The position numbers were made by a program, and so were the translations under genes. Below, in pieces: positions 62,779 through 64,000 of a stretch of DNA of 64,000 nucleotides (within the stretch, counting starts at the first letter, position 1; each line of letters opens with the position of its first letter). This DNA comes from Agromyces luteolus (GTDB lineage: Bacteria > Actinomycetota > Actinomycetes > Actinomycetales > Microbacteriaceae). Under the pieces are notes generated by a model. The model was not told where the DNA came from and ran no database searches. It was given only the letters and a program-made list of their open reading frames with translations. Location: the NCBI RefSeq assembly GCF_009729855.1, contig NZ_WODA01000006.1, forward strand, positions 124,001-188,000, read 5' to 3'.

Positions 62779-64000
62779 CTACGGTCCGACCGTGACCGTC
62801 ACCTCCTGCGTGGTGGTGTTGCCGCTCGGGTCGGTCGCCTCGAAGACGAACGTGTACACGGCGCCGAGGCGGGCGAGCACGCGCGCCTCGGTGTCGGAGA
62901 TCACCTCGACCTGGGCCTTGTGGCCCTCGGCCGTCGCCTCGACCAGCTCGACCGAGACCTCGCCCGAGTCATCCGTCGCATCGATGTCGAACGTGACGGT
63001 GCGCCACTTGGCGTTCGGCGGGAAGACGACCTCGGGGTCGACCGTCACCGAGAGCTCCGGCGGAATGAAGTCGAAGCCGACCAGGACGGGGTCGTGGTCG
63101 CTCGAGCGGAACGGGTCGGGCGCGAAGATCGCGTCCTGGGCGTCCTTCTTGAACGTCATGTCGTAGTCGAGCAGGCTCGGCTCGTCGGCGTTGATGGCCC
63201 ACGCCGCCGCGCCCGTGACCTTCGGGAGCAGCCCCGGTCCGGCGAGCGCGTAGTCGAGGTAGCCGAGCTGGCCGTCGAACACGTACGAGTAGGCGTTCTC
63301 GCCCTGCTCGGCGAGGAGCAGGTCGGTGTAGCCGGCCTCCGTGAGGACGTCGATCGGGTCCTCCTTGTCGTACGAGTTCAGGTCGCCGATGATCAGGTCG
63401 CGTCCCGGCTCGGCACCCGTCGGGCCGGTCGCGAGCCAGTCGACCATCGCCTCGGCGGCCGCCTCGCGGGTCAGGTTGCAGTTGCCCTGGCCGTCTTCCG
63501 TGTCCGGGTCGCCCGCGCAGGCGGAGCCCTTCGACTTGAGGTGGTTCACGACGACCGTGACCTCCTCGCCGGTCTCGACATCCGCGAACGTCTGCGCGAG
63601 CGCCGGGCGGTTGAGGTCGGTGTCGAAGCGCGGGTCGACGCTCTCGTCGAGGATCGCGAAGTCGCCCGCGAGCTCGACCTCGGACGGCTTGTAGATGAAC
63701 GCCGTCGTGATCACGTCGGTCCCGATGACGCCCGTGTCGAGCGCCGCGTAGACGTCACCGCCGAGCTCGTCGTTGAGCGCATCGACGAGCGTGAACACGG
63801 CCTCGTCGTTGTTCTCGATCTCGATGAGCCCGAACACGTCGGCGTCGATCTCGGCCAGCGCGGCCACGATCTTGGCCTCCTGCCGGTCGAACTCCTCCTG
63901 CGTGTTCGCGCCGCGGAAGTCGCCGCCCGAGCCGATCGACGTGAAGTAGTTCAGCACGTTGAAGCTCGAGACGGAGAAGTTCCCACCGACCTCGGGCACC
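62779..64000 (-). CDS. ExeM/NucH-type extracellular endonuclease, 5' part beyond window
   Basis: C-terminal ~407 residues of a secreted nuclease. The endonuclease/exonuclease/phosphatase core is visible: SVSSFNVLNYFTSIG, QEAKIVAALAEIDADVFGLIEIENND (metal Glu), TVVVNHLKSKGSACAGD, RDLIIGDLNSYDKEDPIDVL (Asp-x-Asn) and the catalytic RSSDHDPVLVGFDF. A trailing Ig-like domain of about 95 residues (LSVTVDPEVVFPPNAKWRTVTFDIDATDDSG to TTTQEVTVTVGP) ends the protein. Large ExeM-type proteins carry further N-terminal domains and a signal peptide, presumably to the right of the window. Confidence 0.92.
   Translation of the reverse strand, partial: VPEVGGNFSVSSFNVLNYFTSIGSGGDFRGANTQEEFDRQEAKIVAALAEIDADVFGLIEIENNDEAVFTLVDALNDELGGDVYAALDTGVIGTDVITTAFIYKPSEVELAGDFAILDESVDPRFDTDLNRPALAQTFADVETGEEVTVVVNHLKSKGSACAGDPDTEDGQGNCNLTREAAAEAMVDWLATGPTGAEPGRDLIIGDLNSYDKEDPIDVLTEAGYTDLLLAEQGENAYSYVFDGQLGYLDYALAGPGLLPKVTGAAAWAINADEPSLLDYDMTFKKDAQDAIFAPDPFRSSDHDPVLVGFDFIPPELSVTVDPEVVFPPNAKWRTVTFDIDATDDSGEVSVELVEATAEGHKAQVEVISDTEARVLARLGAVYTFVFEATDPSGNTTTQEVTVTVGP

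Overview
The window is high-GC (about 70 percent) actinobacterial chromosome. Gene content points to a Microbacteriaceae-type organism (Agromyces/Microbacterium-like): HspR-controlled chaperones, a ClpB without its N-domain, low-molecular-weight-phosphatase type arsenate reductases, an actinobacterial ClpS/DUF2017 pair, an F420/DDN-type oxidoreductase, an IdeR/DtxR-like iron box, many leaderless promoters (nAnnnT followed 6-7 nt later by the start codon) and three kinds of palindromic intergenic repeat. The family is an inference from style. No rRNA, tRNA, CRISPR array, prophage or insertion sequence was found, and no stretch over about 300 bases lacks a gene.

Layout. 1-3124: iron ABC transporter (ATPase running off the left edge, fused permease, lipoprotein) behind a DtxR-like box. 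3234-4650: ArsR / SRPBCC / RibD-like operon with a promoter-operator. 4656-10404: MFS transporter, a NarL-type two-component system and a NatAB-like ABC exporter. 10450-13410: threonine aldolase, nitroreductase, zinc alcohol dehydrogenase. 13541-18838: an unusual signalling island in which one membrane protein has the histidine-kinase ATPase domain but no phosphoacceptor His, a second has the His helix but no ATPase domain, a LuxR-type response regulator is coupled to the second, and a DctP-like lipoprotein with no TRAP permease lies between them. 18855-22550: carboxylesterase, MFS, orphan secreted protein. 22611-25414: ClpB and a DDN-type oxidoreductase. 25425-28494: type III polyketide synthase / methyltransferase / flavin monooxygenase operon resembling srsABC. 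28609-37891: SulP and AI-2E transporters, an SDS-hydrolase-like sulfatase and a run of small membrane and SHOCT proteins. 37981-42731: DUF2017, ClpS, a cyclase-ATPase regulator, an rRNA-type methyltransferase. 42838-46694: secreted lysozyme-like protein and an arsenic cluster without an efflux pump. 46698-52428: ClC channel, then the dnaK-grpE-dnaJ-hspR operon behind two HAIR operators. 52605-62709: M1 peptidase, lipoprotein, RlmN, a COG0701 permease / TIGR03943 / secreted-protein operon, a RIO-like kinase behind a small leader ORF and a Shine-Dalgarno-sequestering hairpin, YceI and a UMF1-like transporter. The right edge cuts a secreted nuclease.

The most interesting items are the split histidine kinase with its orphan DctP-type protein (13541-18838), the leader ORF plus hairpin before the RIO kinase (59355-59571), and an over-represented 9-mer, GCGGCATCC, seen across genes and intergenic DNA. 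Start codons were often chosen from the leaderless promoter pattern, which corrects several longer open frames.
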